From positions 1 through 42,009 of the forward strand of contig JAIXQK010000137.1 in the NCBI GenBank assembly GCA_027485795.1: DNA of 42,009 bases, written 5' to 3'. Origin of the DNA: Oxalobacteraceae bacterium. GTDB lineage: Bacteria; Pseudomonadota; Gammaproteobacteria; Burkholderiales; Burkholderiaceae_D. Below the pieces are notes generated by a model that did not search any database, was not told the DNA's origin, and saw nothing but the letters and a program-made list of their open reading frames with translations. Positions 9,066-17,213 of the stretch are shown here, one piece after another (positions within the stretch are counted from its first letter, which is position 1; every line of letters starts with the position of its first letter). Position numbers and translations under genes: made by a program.

Positions 9066-10772
9066 ATGAAACCCGTCAGACTGTCCGCTACTGCCACCAT
9101 CGCTTTACCGCGCTGGGGCCTAATCGCGCTTTGCCTGCTGTACATCCTGCCAGGCATTGTTCGGCGCGACCCATGGAAAGTCGATGATGCCGCCGGTTTT
9201 GGCATCATGTGGACCATGGCGCATGGCGCATTAGATGATTGGCTGTCACCCAACATTGTCGGCATGGCGATGCCGAATGAAGCGCCATTGGCTTACTGGA
9301 TCGGTGCCATCTTGATTCGCGTCTTTGGCTGGCTCACCGGCGATGCGCTGGCAGCAAGACTATCGATTCTGGTTTTCTTTGCGATCGGCACCTTAGCTGT
9401 TTGGCGTACTGCTTACGTTCTCGGCCGACGCTCAGAGTCGCAACCACTCAAGCTTGCCTTTGGCGGCCAACCCGCTGCATTGGATTACGGCCGCACTTTG
9501 GCCGATGGCGCATTGCTGATCTATGTGGCTTCACTCGGCTTACTGCTGCGTAGCCACGAAACAGCGTCACCGGCACTGCAGGTGTCGTTAGTAGCAACCA
9601 CGCTTTATGGTGCGGCCTGTCTATTTGATCGGCCTAGCGGACGTGCGGTACTTGGGCTCGGCGTATCTGCTGGATTATTGGCCCTGGCCTGCGGTTGGGT
9701 CACCCCGCTGTTGCTGATGACCTCCCTCTTGCTAGCCGCTGCACTGCGCTACCCCGCAGTACTACCAAAACTTGGCATCGCCTTGGTAATCGCGTTCGTG
9801 CCAATGGCCATCTGGCTGCTGGTACGACAATCTCTGGGTTACGACACCTCACCTATCAATTGGGCAGCGGGAATAGAGCGCTTCGGTCAGGCACGACCAC
9901 TCGGAGGTATGAGTAAGCTGCTCAAAACCTTGATCTGGTTCACCTGGCCAGCTTGGCCAATCGCACTCTGGGCGGTCTATGCATGGCGAAAGCAGATAAC
10001 TCTACATATCTTCTTGCCCGGCATCACGGTGCTAATCTTCTTGGCTGCAATACCGTTCACCACTGCTAGCAGAGATCATCTCCTGCTTCCCCTCCTGCCA
10101 CCGCTGGCCATTCTCGCCACCTTCGGTCTGCCAACACTCAAACGTGGCGCGATCAATGCAATCGACTGGTTTTCTGTAATGACGCTGTCAGCGATCGCAA
10201 GCTTTATCTGGCTCGGTTGGATAGCGAAGCAAACAGGATGGCCAGCCCCGCTTGCGAAAAACGCTTTGAAGCAAGTGCCAAGTTTCCAGCCCGAGTTCAA
10301 TACCTTTGCACTCTTCGTCGCATTGATCACTAGTATCGGCTGGATACTTTTACTGCGGTGGCGATTAGGTAGGCATCCGAGCGTACTATGGCGCGCGGTA
10401 GTGCTGTCCACGGGTGGCATTGTTCTATGCTGGGTCTTGCTGATGACGCTCTGGCTCCCGTGGCTGAATTACCGGCAAAGTTACGCGCCGGTTGCCGAGC
10501 AACTTGGCGCAAGGCTACCTGAGAAGTATAGCTGCGTAGATACCGATAACCTCGGACCTGCACAACGCGCCTCCTTTGCCTATCTCGGTCATGTGAAGTT
10601 TGGTCGAATCGGTGACACGCGATGCGAATTTTTGCTGGTTCAAGATAATGGCTTAGGTAGAAGCGGTAGACAGCCGCAATCAGTGGCACCGAGTCTGAAA
10701 CTATTGTGGCAAGGGCGGCGCGAAGCAGACAAGCATGAATTATTCCGCTTGTTCCGACGCGACTCCCGATGA
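9066..10772 (+). CDS. Integral membrane glycosyltransferase, GT39/ArnT-like
   Basis: A 568-residue polytopic inner membrane protein with a dozen or so hydrophobic segments. The first follows a short cytoplasmic N-terminus (about residues 17-33). After it comes a periplasmic loop RRDPWKVDDAAGF, where the acidic pair is in the position of the catalytic Asp of the PMT/ArnT family, and then MPNEAPLAYWIGA. The C-terminal 100 residues are soluble. Such enzymes transfer sugars from polyprenyl-phosphate carriers to periplasmic acceptors; donor and acceptor here are unknown. The stop overlaps the next gene's start in ATGA, so it is coupled to a MATE exporter. No strong ribosome site precedes the ATG. 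Confidence 0.75.
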   Translation: MKPVRLSATATIALPRWGLIALCLLYILPGIVRRDPWKVDDAAGFGIMWTMAHGALDDWLSPNIVGMAMPNEAPLAYWIGAILIRVFGWLTGDALAARLSILVFFAIGTLAVWRTAYVLGRRSESQPLKLAFGGQPAALDYGRTLADGALLIYVASLGLLLRSHETASPALQVSLVATTLYGAACLFDRPSGRAVLGLGVSAGLLALACGWVTPLLLMTSLLLAAALRYPAVLPKLGIALVIAFVPMAIWLLVRQSLGYDTSPINWAAGIERFGQARPLGGMSKLLKTLIWFTWPAWPIALWAVYAWRKQITLHIFLPGITVLIFLAAIPFTTASRDHLLLPLLPPLAILATFGLPTLKRGAINAIDWFSVMTLSAIASFIWLGWIAKQTGWPAPLAKNALKQVPSFQPEFNTFALFVALITSIGWILLLRWRLGRHPSVLWRAVVLSTGGIVLCWVLLMTLWLPWLNYRQSYAPVAEQLGARLPEKYSCVDTDNLGPAQRASFAYLGHVKFGRIGDTRCEFLLVQDNGLGRSGRQPQSVAPSLKLLWQGRREADKHELFRLFRRDSR

Positions 10773-12154
10773 GTGTGCGCGAAGAGGCGCGTGCCGCGTC
10801 CTCATTCACCGTGCGCGTCGCCTCACTGGCGTGGCCGATCGTAGTGGGGCAACTGGCCGTCATCATGAACGGTGTTATCGACACCATGATGACTGCACGC
10901 TACTCGGCCATTGATCTCGCCGCACTGGGACTTGGCGCTTCGGTCTATGTGAGTATCTTTGTTGGCCTGTCGGGCGTGATGCAAGCACTGTCCCCCACCA
11001 TTGGTCAGCTGTATGGTGCAAAGAAATTCCAAGCGATCGGTCACGAAGTTCGGCAAGGCGTTTGGCTGGCGATTTTTTTATCCATCGTTGGCAGCACACT
11101 GCTTCTGTTTCCTGATCCACTCCTTAATATCGCTGAAGCACCACCACTGCTCGACAGCAAAGTGCGTGAGTATCTCGCTCTTTTGTCCTTAGCGTTACCA
11201 GCAACGCTTGGATTTCGCGTGTTTGCAGCACTCAATACAGCGGTATCCCGTCCGCGTGTCGTGATGGCGATACAAGTCGGTACGCTGATACTGCTGAAGC
11301 TGCCGTTGAATGCGCTACTTATTTTTGGCGGCCTCGGCTTACCTGCACTGGGCACACCCGGCGCTGCAATTGCAACTTGCGTTACAGCTTGGCTCGCACT
11401 TGGCATAGGTTGGCTACTCGCCACACGCGGTGAATCCTATCGTGAGTTTCAGATACAAGGCGATGGATTCGAAAAGCCTTCGTGGGCAACTCAGCGGACA
11501 CTGCTTAAACTCGGACTACCAATGGGCATGTCTTACCTGATTGAGGTAACGGCATTTACTTTCATGGCGCTGTTCATTGCAAGGTTAGGTAGTGAGACTT
11601 TGGCCGCTCATCAGATCGCGGGTAACTTTGGGACAGTGCTGTATATGCTGCCGCTATCGATCGCAAGTGCTACCGGCATTCTGGTGGCGCAAGAAATTGG
11701 TGCGGGTAGACTGAGCGCGGCGCGTCATGCGGGTGACGCCGGTATACGACTGGGTGTGCTTGTGGCGGTATCGATCGGATTGCTGGTCTACTTCTCGCGT
11801 GCGTATATCGTGGCACTGTACACACCCGACCCAAAAATCGCCGCGATTGCGCTCAGCTTATTCTTGTTTATTTCCTTCTATCAGTTTGTCGATGCCGTGC
11901 AAGTGGGTGCTGCCTTTGTACTGCGTGCTTACAAGGTCGCCGCCATACCAACGCTGATGTATGCAATTGGTTTGTGGGGTATCGGACTTGGCGGTGGCTA
12001 TCTGCTGGGCTTTGACATCCTTGGTGATACACCCGCGCCTCTGCATGGCGCCGCAGGCTTTTGGCTTGGCAACAGTGTCAGTCTTGGATTGGTTGCTGCC
12101 GCGCTGTATTGGTATTTACGACGCGTACAACGGATACGCGAAGCAGAAGGCTGA
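10769..12154 (+). CDS. MATE family efflux transporter, NorM-like
   Basis: A 461-residue inner membrane protein with about twelve hydrophobic segments in two homologous halves. It has MATE hallmarks: LAWPIVVGQLAVIMNGVIDT in helix 1 and SYLIEVTAFTFMALFIARLG opening the second half. Family members export cationic drugs or metabolites in exchange for Na+ or H+. The ATG overlaps the stop of the GT39-type gene, so both are one transcriptional unit. A link to lipid-linked sugar handling is possible, since MATE and lipid-II/Wzx flippases belong to one superfamily, but the sequence looks like an ordinary NorM-type exporter. It converges on the unknown gene at 12271. Confidence 0.9.
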   Translation: MSVREEARAASSFTVRVASLAWPIVVGQLAVIMNGVIDTMMTARYSAIDLAALGLGASVYVSIFVGLSGVMQALSPTIGQLYGAKKFQAIGHEVRQGVWLAIFLSIVGSTLLLFPDPLLNIAEAPPLLDSKVREYLALLSLALPATLGFRVFAALNTAVSRPRVVMAIQVGTLILLKLPLNALLIFGGLGLPALGTPGAAIATCVTAWLALGIGWLLATRGESYREFQIQGDGFEKPSWATQRTLLKLGLPMGMSYLIEVTAFTFMALFIARLGSETLAAHQIAGNFGTVLYMLPLSIASATGILVAQEIGAGRLSAARHAGDAGIRLGVLVAVSIGLLVYFSRAYIVALYTPDPKIAAIALSLFLFISFYQFVDAVQVGAAFVLRAYKVAAIPTLMYAIGLWGIGLGGGYLLGFDILGDTPAPLHGAAGFWLGNSVSLGLVAAALYWYLRRVQRIREAEG

Positions 12155-12270
12155 AACCTCAAGCCACTTCCGGATTCGGATCGGGTATGGGATCTGTCGG
12201 CGGCACGGGCTGTGGCAGATCGTCCCCGAATGGTTCGTCATCCGGCGACGGAACGGGTGCGCGATGCATC

Positions 12271-12990
12271 TCAGCGGGGGCGACGTGGTTCCGAGCGACG
12301 CACCATCCTGCGTTCAGTCGGATGAGAGAACGCACGAAACTCGACATTGGTGACACCGATAGCGCCGGGCGGACCTGCAACAAAGTCAAAATCGCCACGT
12401 ACCGGAAACAGCGTACTGTCCAACAACACAACATCCGTGCGGCAACTGGGGTTCGGATTGGCAAGATGCGTGCGGATATCTTGCCAAAGACGATCGGAAA
12501 TCCAACCCTCCAAATAAATCTGGTTCGGATAGGTGGTGTGGTCAGCATCCAGATACGCCTTTTGACCAGCGGCGACATGCAGATAAGCCGGGGCTTCGTT
12601 CGCGATCACCAGATTGATCCAGCCATCACCAATCGGGTAAGTCACCTCCTCAGGATAGCCGGGGAAGCTCAATTCCATCGTCCAGCGACACGATAAGTCG
12701 AGGCGCTTGTTCAACGCCGACTGATCAGCCAGTAGCATCTCGTCCATGACGCTGTACTGCATACTGTTGATTCGCGCTTGTAATGCGGGCTCCATCTGTC
12801 GCATCGCGTCGAGATTCTCGTGCAGATTCCAGAATAACCATTTGCAGCGGTCTGCATCCGACATATCGGAAAGCTCAGCGACTGAACGTATGCCAGCGGA
12901 TTCAAGGCATTGCAGCACCTCGACTCGCCGACGTTCCTCGAGATTGACCTCACCCCCAGGGGAAGAGACCACAGGTTCAGCAAGCTGCAT
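12271..12990 (-). CDS. Hypothetical protein, probably frameshifted at its C-terminus
   Basis: A 239-residue soluble protein that I do not recognise. It is acidic and Trp/Tyr-containing, with segments such as CKWLFWNLHENLDAM, DGWINLVIANEAPAYLHVA and YPNQIYLEGWISDRLW. No signal peptide or membrane segment is visible. The ATG at 12990 is chosen for its GGAG six bases upstream; a TTG 13 codons earlier lacks a ribosome site. The frame ends in a short basic tail after a run of five G (12276-12280 on the plus strand). One base fewer there would join it to a 35-residue Pro/Asp-rich tail ending at 12159, four bases past the convergent MATE stop. It lies 75 bases downstream of serC on the same strand. 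Confidence 0.7.
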   Translation of the reverse strand: MQLAEPVVSSPGGEVNLEERRRVEVLQCLESAGIRSVAELSDMSDADRCKWLFWNLHENLDAMRQMEPALQARINSMQYSVMDEMLLADQSALNKRLDLSCRWTMELSFPGYPEEVTYPIGDGWINLVIANEAPAYLHVAAGQKAYLDADHTTYPNQIYLEGWISDRLWQDIRTHLANPNPSCRTDVVLLDSTLFPVRGDFDFVAGPPGAIGVTNVEFRAFSHPTERRMVRRSEPRRPR

Positions 12991-13065
12991 AGTGACTCCG
13001 AGAGATGGTGTCGACAAGATGCCGAGCAAACCATAACTGCGACCTCACCGCTAGCGATTAATTCC

Positions 13066-14145
13066 TTAAGTTTGATGCTGTTGGAAGTCTCGCATAAAAG
13101 CTACTAGTGCCTGAACACCCTCGATTGGCATCGCGTTATATATCGACGCACGCATACCGCCGACAACACGATGCCCTTTTAGCTGCACCAAGCCATGTGC
13201 CTCAGCAGCTTTCAAGAATGCATCATTCAATCGCTCGTCTTTTAAAAAGAATGGTATGTTCATACGCGAGCGACAGGCTTTATCGACTGGGTTACGATAA
13301 AAATCGCTACTATCAATGAAGTCGTAGAGTAGTGCTGCCTTCGCCCTGTTTTTCTGTTCAATCGCTTCCAAGCCGCCCTGATCCAGCAGCCACTCGAATA
13401 CAAGACCTGCGATATAAATACTGTAAGTGGGTGGGGTATTCAGCATGGATGCTGCAAACGCCTGTTCCTTCCAATGAAACACCGACGGTGTCATTGGCAG
13501 AGCCCGATCGAGCAGATCATCCCGAACGATGACAAACGTCAATCCAGCTGGGCCAATATTCTTTTGTGCACCACCATAAATGACACCATAGCGCGAGACA
13601 TCTATGGGGCGAGAAAGAATATGCGAAGACATATCCGCTACCAGCGGTACCTCCGCCATATCCGGCACCCAGAAATACTCTACGCCGCCGATGGTTTCAT
13701 TGGTACAGATATGAACATAGGCAGCATCCGGATCTGGCGTCCATTGTTCTTGCGTAGGCACATAGCTGAAATGCCGGTCCTCGGATGAGGCGATGACATT
13801 GGCACGGCAGTATTTCTGTGCCTCTTGAATCGATTTCTTCGACCACTCGCCGGTATTCACATAATCAGCAGAATTTTTATCGCCGAGCAGGTTCATCGGA
13901 ATCAGCGCGTTCATGGCGAGCGCACCACCCTGCAGAAACAAAACCTGATAATTGGAAGGAATATCGAGCAAGGTACGAAAGTCAGCGACTGTCTTTTGGA
14001 CAATCGAGGTGAATTCCTTGCCGCGATGACTCATCTCCATTACCGACATACCACTACCGTGCCAGTCGAGCATTTCATCGGCGGCCCGGCGTAGTACGGT
14101 TTCGGGCAACGCGGCCGGGCCAGCGCTGAAGTTAAAGACTCGCAT
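13066..14145 (-). CDS. serC: Phosphoserine aminotransferase
   Basis: A 359-residue pyridoxal-phosphate enzyme that converts 3-phosphohydroxypyruvate and glutamate to phosphoserine. It also acts on the equivalent step of pyridoxine synthesis. The N-terminus MRVFNFSAGPAALPETVL is diagnostic, followed by DWHGSGMSVMEMSHRGKEF. The PLP lysine lies in YGGAQKNIGPAGLT. The C-terminal VGGMRASIYNAMP segment is present, so the protein is complete. The ATG at 14145 gives the usual length; an upstream in-frame ATG would add 27 unconserved residues. The 226-base gap to the divergent MFS gene should hold both promoters, but I see no clear sigma70 pair in it. Confidence 0.97.
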   Translation of the reverse strand: MRVFNFSAGPAALPETVLRRAADEMLDWHGSGMSVMEMSHRGKEFTSIVQKTVADFRTLLDIPSNYQVLFLQGGALAMNALIPMNLLGDKNSADYVNTGEWSKKSIQEAQKYCRANVIASSEDRHFSYVPTQEQWTPDPDAAYVHICTNETIGGVEYFWVPDMAEVPLVADMSSHILSRPIDVSRYGVIYGGAQKNIGPAGLTFVIVRDDLLDRALPMTPSVFHWKEQAFAASMLNTPPTYSIYIAGLVFEWLLDQGGLEAIEQKNRAKAALLYDFIDSSDFYRNPVDKACRSRMNIPFFLKDERLNDAFLKAAEAHGLVQLKGHRVVGGMRASIYNAMPIEGVQALVAFMRDFQQHQT

Positions 14146-14371
14146 CGTCGGTGTAGGGAGCGGGATGGGGTAAGTCAAACGAAGATTATAGTCAATCCGG
14201 TATGCCATTAGAGCGAAATCTGGCATCTATAGTCCTTGCAGCTACAATGCACCGGTCATTGCCTGACCACCGCTGAGAGCTCGCTGCTGAGCGAATTGCT
14301 GACTCAACGACCCAAGTACCCGGTCCTTAGCAGGCCAAGAAAAATGAAGTTCCTGAACCCGTGAGACGCCC

Positions 14372-15670
14372 ATGCCAGTCGTAACCGATGAAACCCAAGC
14401 TTCTGCCTTTGAAGAGGCGCTCTATCGCAAGGTAGCCTGGCGATTGATCCCCTTACTCTTGTTGTGCTACGTCATCGCCTATCTCGATAGAGTGAACGTT
14501 GGCTTTGCCAAGCTGCAGATGATGGATCTGCTTGGATTCTCCGACACGATTTACGGACTCGGTGCCGGGATGTTCTTTATCGGCTATTTTTTATTCGAAG
14601 TACCCAGCAACATCATCCTGCACCGCGTCGGGGCGCGCGTATGGATCGGCCGCATCATGATCAGCTGGGGCTTGATCTCGGCAGCCATGATGTTTGTCAC
14701 GACGCCGATGATGTTTTATGTCATGCGCTTCTTGCTTGGTATTGCCGAGGCGGGGTTTTTCCCCGGCATTATTCTTTATCTGACTTATTGGTATCCCGCT
14801 GAGCGCCGTGGACGCATCACCGCCATGTTCATGACCGGGATTGCGATTGCTGGCGTGATTGGCGGCCCGCTATCGGGTTACATCATGAAGTACACCGATG
14901 GCATCTATGGCTGGCAAGGCTGGCAGTGGATGTTTCTGTTGGAGGGCTTACCTTCAGTAGCGCTCGGGCTCGTAGTGATTATGCTGCTTGATGATCGAAT
15001 TTCCGAAGCAAAATGGCTGAGTGAAGAGGAGCGAGCACTACTGATCGCCAATATCGATAAGGATGAGGCGAACAAGGAACAAGATTCTCTGACCCGCGTG
15101 ATGACTTCTGGTCGTGTCTGGCACTGTGCAGCCATTTACTTCAGCTATGTGATGGGCTTGTATGGCGTGTCATTCTTTCTGCCCACGATTATCAAGTCGA
15201 TGGGCCATACCGATATGCTCGAAATCGGTCTGATCTCCATGATCCCTTACAGTGTTTCAGTCATTGTCATGCTGCTGGTCGCAAAAAATGCCGATCGAAC
15301 CGGAGAGCGGCGTTGGCATGTGGCGATCCCTGGACTGTTTGGCGCACTGGGATTGGCACTGTCAGTGATCCTCGCAAAAGACGGCAATCTAGCGATCGCC
15401 GCTTTAACCCTGGGTTTGTGCGGCATTATGACTACGCTACCTTTGTTCTGGAGCCTGCCGACTGCCTTCCTCGCAGGTACCGGCGCAGCGGCAGGCATTG
15501 CCTTGATTAATTCACTGGGTAATTTAGCGGGCTTTGTCAGCCCTTATGCAGTCGGGTGGTTGAAAGATGCCACTGGCTCAACCAATACCGGCGTTTATCT
15601 CCTCGCAGCCGCTATGGTAGTGGGTGTAGTGTTGACGCTGGCCGTACCGAAGCAACTGGTGAATCGCTGA
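14372..15670 (+). CDS. MFS transporter, anion:cation symporter family
   Basis: A 432-residue inner membrane protein with twelve predicted helices, of the ACS family of the major facilitator superfamily (tartrate, phthalate, hexuronate and similar organic anions with H+). Signature elements are YLDRVNVGFAKLQM after helix 1, GYFLFEVPSNIILHRVGARVWIGR (helix 2-3 loop) and WYPAERRGRITAMF between helices 4 and 5. The substrate cannot be read from sequence. There is no adjacent catabolic operon; the gene stands alone between serC (divergent) and the TraB-like gene (convergent). A tiny ATG...TGA reading frame of six codons lies just before the start and is probably chance. Confidence 0.88.
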   Translation: MPVVTDETQASAFEEALYRKVAWRLIPLLLLCYVIAYLDRVNVGFAKLQMMDLLGFSDTIYGLGAGMFFIGYFLFEVPSNIILHRVGARVWIGRIMISWGLISAAMMFVTTPMMFYVMRFLLGIAEAGFFPGIILYLTYWYPAERRGRITAMFMTGIAIAGVIGGPLSGYIMKYTDGIYGWQGWQWMFLLEGLPSVALGLVVIMLLDDRISEAKWLSEEERALLIANIDKDEANKEQDSLTRVMTSGRVWHCAAIYFSYVMGLYGVSFFLPTIIKSMGHTDMLEIGLISMIPYSVSVIVMLLVAKNADRTGERRWHVAIPGLFGALGLALSVILAKDGNLAIAALTLGLCGIMTTLPLFWSLPTAFLAGTGAAAGIALINSLGNLAGFVSPYAVGWLKDATGSTNTGVYLLAAAMVVGVVLTLAVPKQLVNR

Positions 15671-15768
15671 TTCAGCATCACCAGACAGCACTTCAACCTA
15701 CGCCCTTATCCCAAGCTGAATACGAACCAGATCGCTAAACATATGCCTTGCCTGATGTAAGTGTCTGG

Positions 15769-15784
15769 ACGCAATCCATTGCGT
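15769..15784. repeat. Perfect short palindrome in a convergent gap
   Basis: ACGCAAT-CC-ATTGCGT is a perfect seven-base-pair inverted repeat with a two-base centre, between the MFS gene and the convergent TraB-like gene. No T-tract follows on either strand, so it is not a standard terminator. It may be a protein-binding site or chance. Confidence 0.4.
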
Positions 15785-15807
15785 TGGTAAGCATAAACTC
15801 ATCATGT

Positions 15808-16989
15808 CTATAGCTCACTCTTTAAATCAAGCTTGATACTTTTTGAGGGATTTTGTTCGACGATAGATCTGGGCAATACAAAAATACAGCGTCGATGCTT
15901 AACCTGCTCACGGATGCCCTTCAAATGATCAGCGCCGACGATAAAATAATTAACGCCGGCTCCAGTTAGATTATTCAACATACGGTTGACCATATCGAGG
16001 TTGCGCTCATCCATAAGCCTGTCACCTTCCTTGGTAGTCCGAATATCGGCCGCTTCAGCCTTTGCATAGAGCGGGTAAAAGCCTAGCATTGCATGAGACG
16101 GCAACTGTGAGGCATAGCGTTTTATAAAGTCGACGTAGTGAAAGGTACTTTCCACCTCAAAATCCTGCTGAGCAGAGGGTATGTGCTCCTTGATATATGA
16201 AACACAATCGATCAGCCTTTGATCTAACTCTTCGACTAATTTTAAGAGATACCCGTATGCTGTACTGTCTTTTTCTAGGATGCGACAATCGCTGAATTCC
16301 ATCTCAAGTTCCTGCTCTCGCTGTTGGCATAGCACCTCATCACCGCCCTCCGTAAACAATCGATCGCCTTGAGTTCGACTGAATCCAAGCATGACCTTTT
16401 TTATACTAGACTGAACCGATCGGTCATGATGGATTTCGCCAATCACAACAAGCATACCCCGTAGATCTTCGGAATTCTTTGCGGAAGGGCTCAGCCAGAT
16501 TTCAAAATCTTTTACATGTTTCTTAACGAATTCATCGATCGAAAGTTTTTTACTGACTGGCGTTTTTTTGCTGGCAACCGGTGCAGCTTCGGCGCCCAGT
16601 GGACCAATCCTGAACGACATTGCCTTGCCAACAGCATTCAGCGCTTTCGCCCCCATGGATGAAATACCCATCACAAGTTCCATCAACTGCCGGTATCCGT
16701 AAGCCTCAAGTATTTCCGTATGCGGATTCTCAGCTGGTTCAACGCCGTGGATACGCTGCAACTCGGGTAAAGTCATCTGAGCTTGGTCGCGCCGCTCACG
16801 CATCCCGGTTCGATCCGGTTGATCTGGTAGGACTGAATAGTTTGCCGGCTTACTTTTCAGAACCGGCTGCTCAATACTTGCATTTAACTGCTGCAAAGCG
16901 GGTATGACCCTCGTAGGCTTTGAATTCGATGAACTATCACAAGTATGGACTGGATAGATAGCGGTGTAACTTGTCGAATTAGAGTACAT
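15808..16989 (-). CDS. TraB/EreA/ChaN-superfamily-like protein with disordered N-terminus; candidate effector
   Basis: A 393-residue protein with two parts. Residues 1-75 are Ser/Thr/Pro/Asn-rich and probably unstructured. From about residue 150 the chain has the spaced motifs of the TraB/TIKI/EreA/ChaN-like fold: VVIGEIHHD (GExH, about 184), a TEGGD segment (about 213), MDERNLDMVNRML (about 326) and FIVGADHLKG (about 350). In that superfamily the Glu and His residues form a putative metal or catalytic centre. The ATG at 16989 is chosen because AAAGGAG lies six bases upstream; an in-frame codon eight residues earlier lacks a site. There is no signal peptide or membrane segment, so it is not a typical GumN/TraB envelope protein. 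The gene is AT-richer than its neighbours and stands alone, suggesting acquisition. Function is unknown. Confidence 0.7.
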   Translation of the reverse strand: MYSNSTSYTAIYPVHTCDSSSNSKPTRVIPALQQLNASIEQPVLKSKPANYSVLPDQPDRTGMRERRDQAQMTLPELQRIHGVEPAENPHTEILEAYGYRQLMELVMGISSMGAKALNAVGKAMSFRIGPLGAEAAPVASKKTPVSKKLSIDEFVKKHVKDFEIWLSPSAKNSEDLRGMLVVIGEIHHDRSVQSSIKKVMLGFSRTQGDRLFTEGGDEVLCQQREQELEMEFSDCRILEKDSTAYGYLLKLVEELDQRLIDCVSYIKEHIPSAQQDFEVESTFHYVDFIKRYASQLPSHAMLGFYPLYAKAEAADIRTTKEGDRLMDERNLDMVNRMLNNLTGAGVNYFIVGADHLKGIREQVKHRRCIFVLPRSIVEQNPSKSIKLDLKSEL

Positions 16990-17213
16990 GCGCGGCTCCT
17001 TTGAAAACGCCACGGCTACGTATCATCGAGGGAGTATCGGTTCCAAAAGCAGAAATTACTTCACGCGGTCAGAAATTAAAACCAGCAAAGGAATCGACCG
17101 AGTAACAAGCGAGTAGGCGGAGCAATCCAGTAAGACAGCACGCAAGCAGCTGCTCAGTTGGTTGGTAGCATTTGGTGAGCTCCGGGTAATGCCCGGCTCT
17201 GTTTACGCCAGAT

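Noticed and set aside
10330-10887. A 185-codon minus-strand frame spanning the GT39/MATE junction
   Set aside because: It is antisense to two well-supported coupled genes, with no coherent domain or upstream signals.
12061-12696. A 211-codon plus-strand frame overlapping the MATE end and the unknown minus-strand gene
   Set aside because: It starts inside the MATE gene and is antisense to the better supported frame with a ribosome site. Low-complexity Gly/Ser/Arg content.
17170-17205. Hairpin GAGCTCCGGG/CCCGGCTC after the acyl-CoA synthetase gene as a terminator
   Set aside because: The stem is bulged and no T-tract follows in the direction of the gene, so I did not list it as a terminator.
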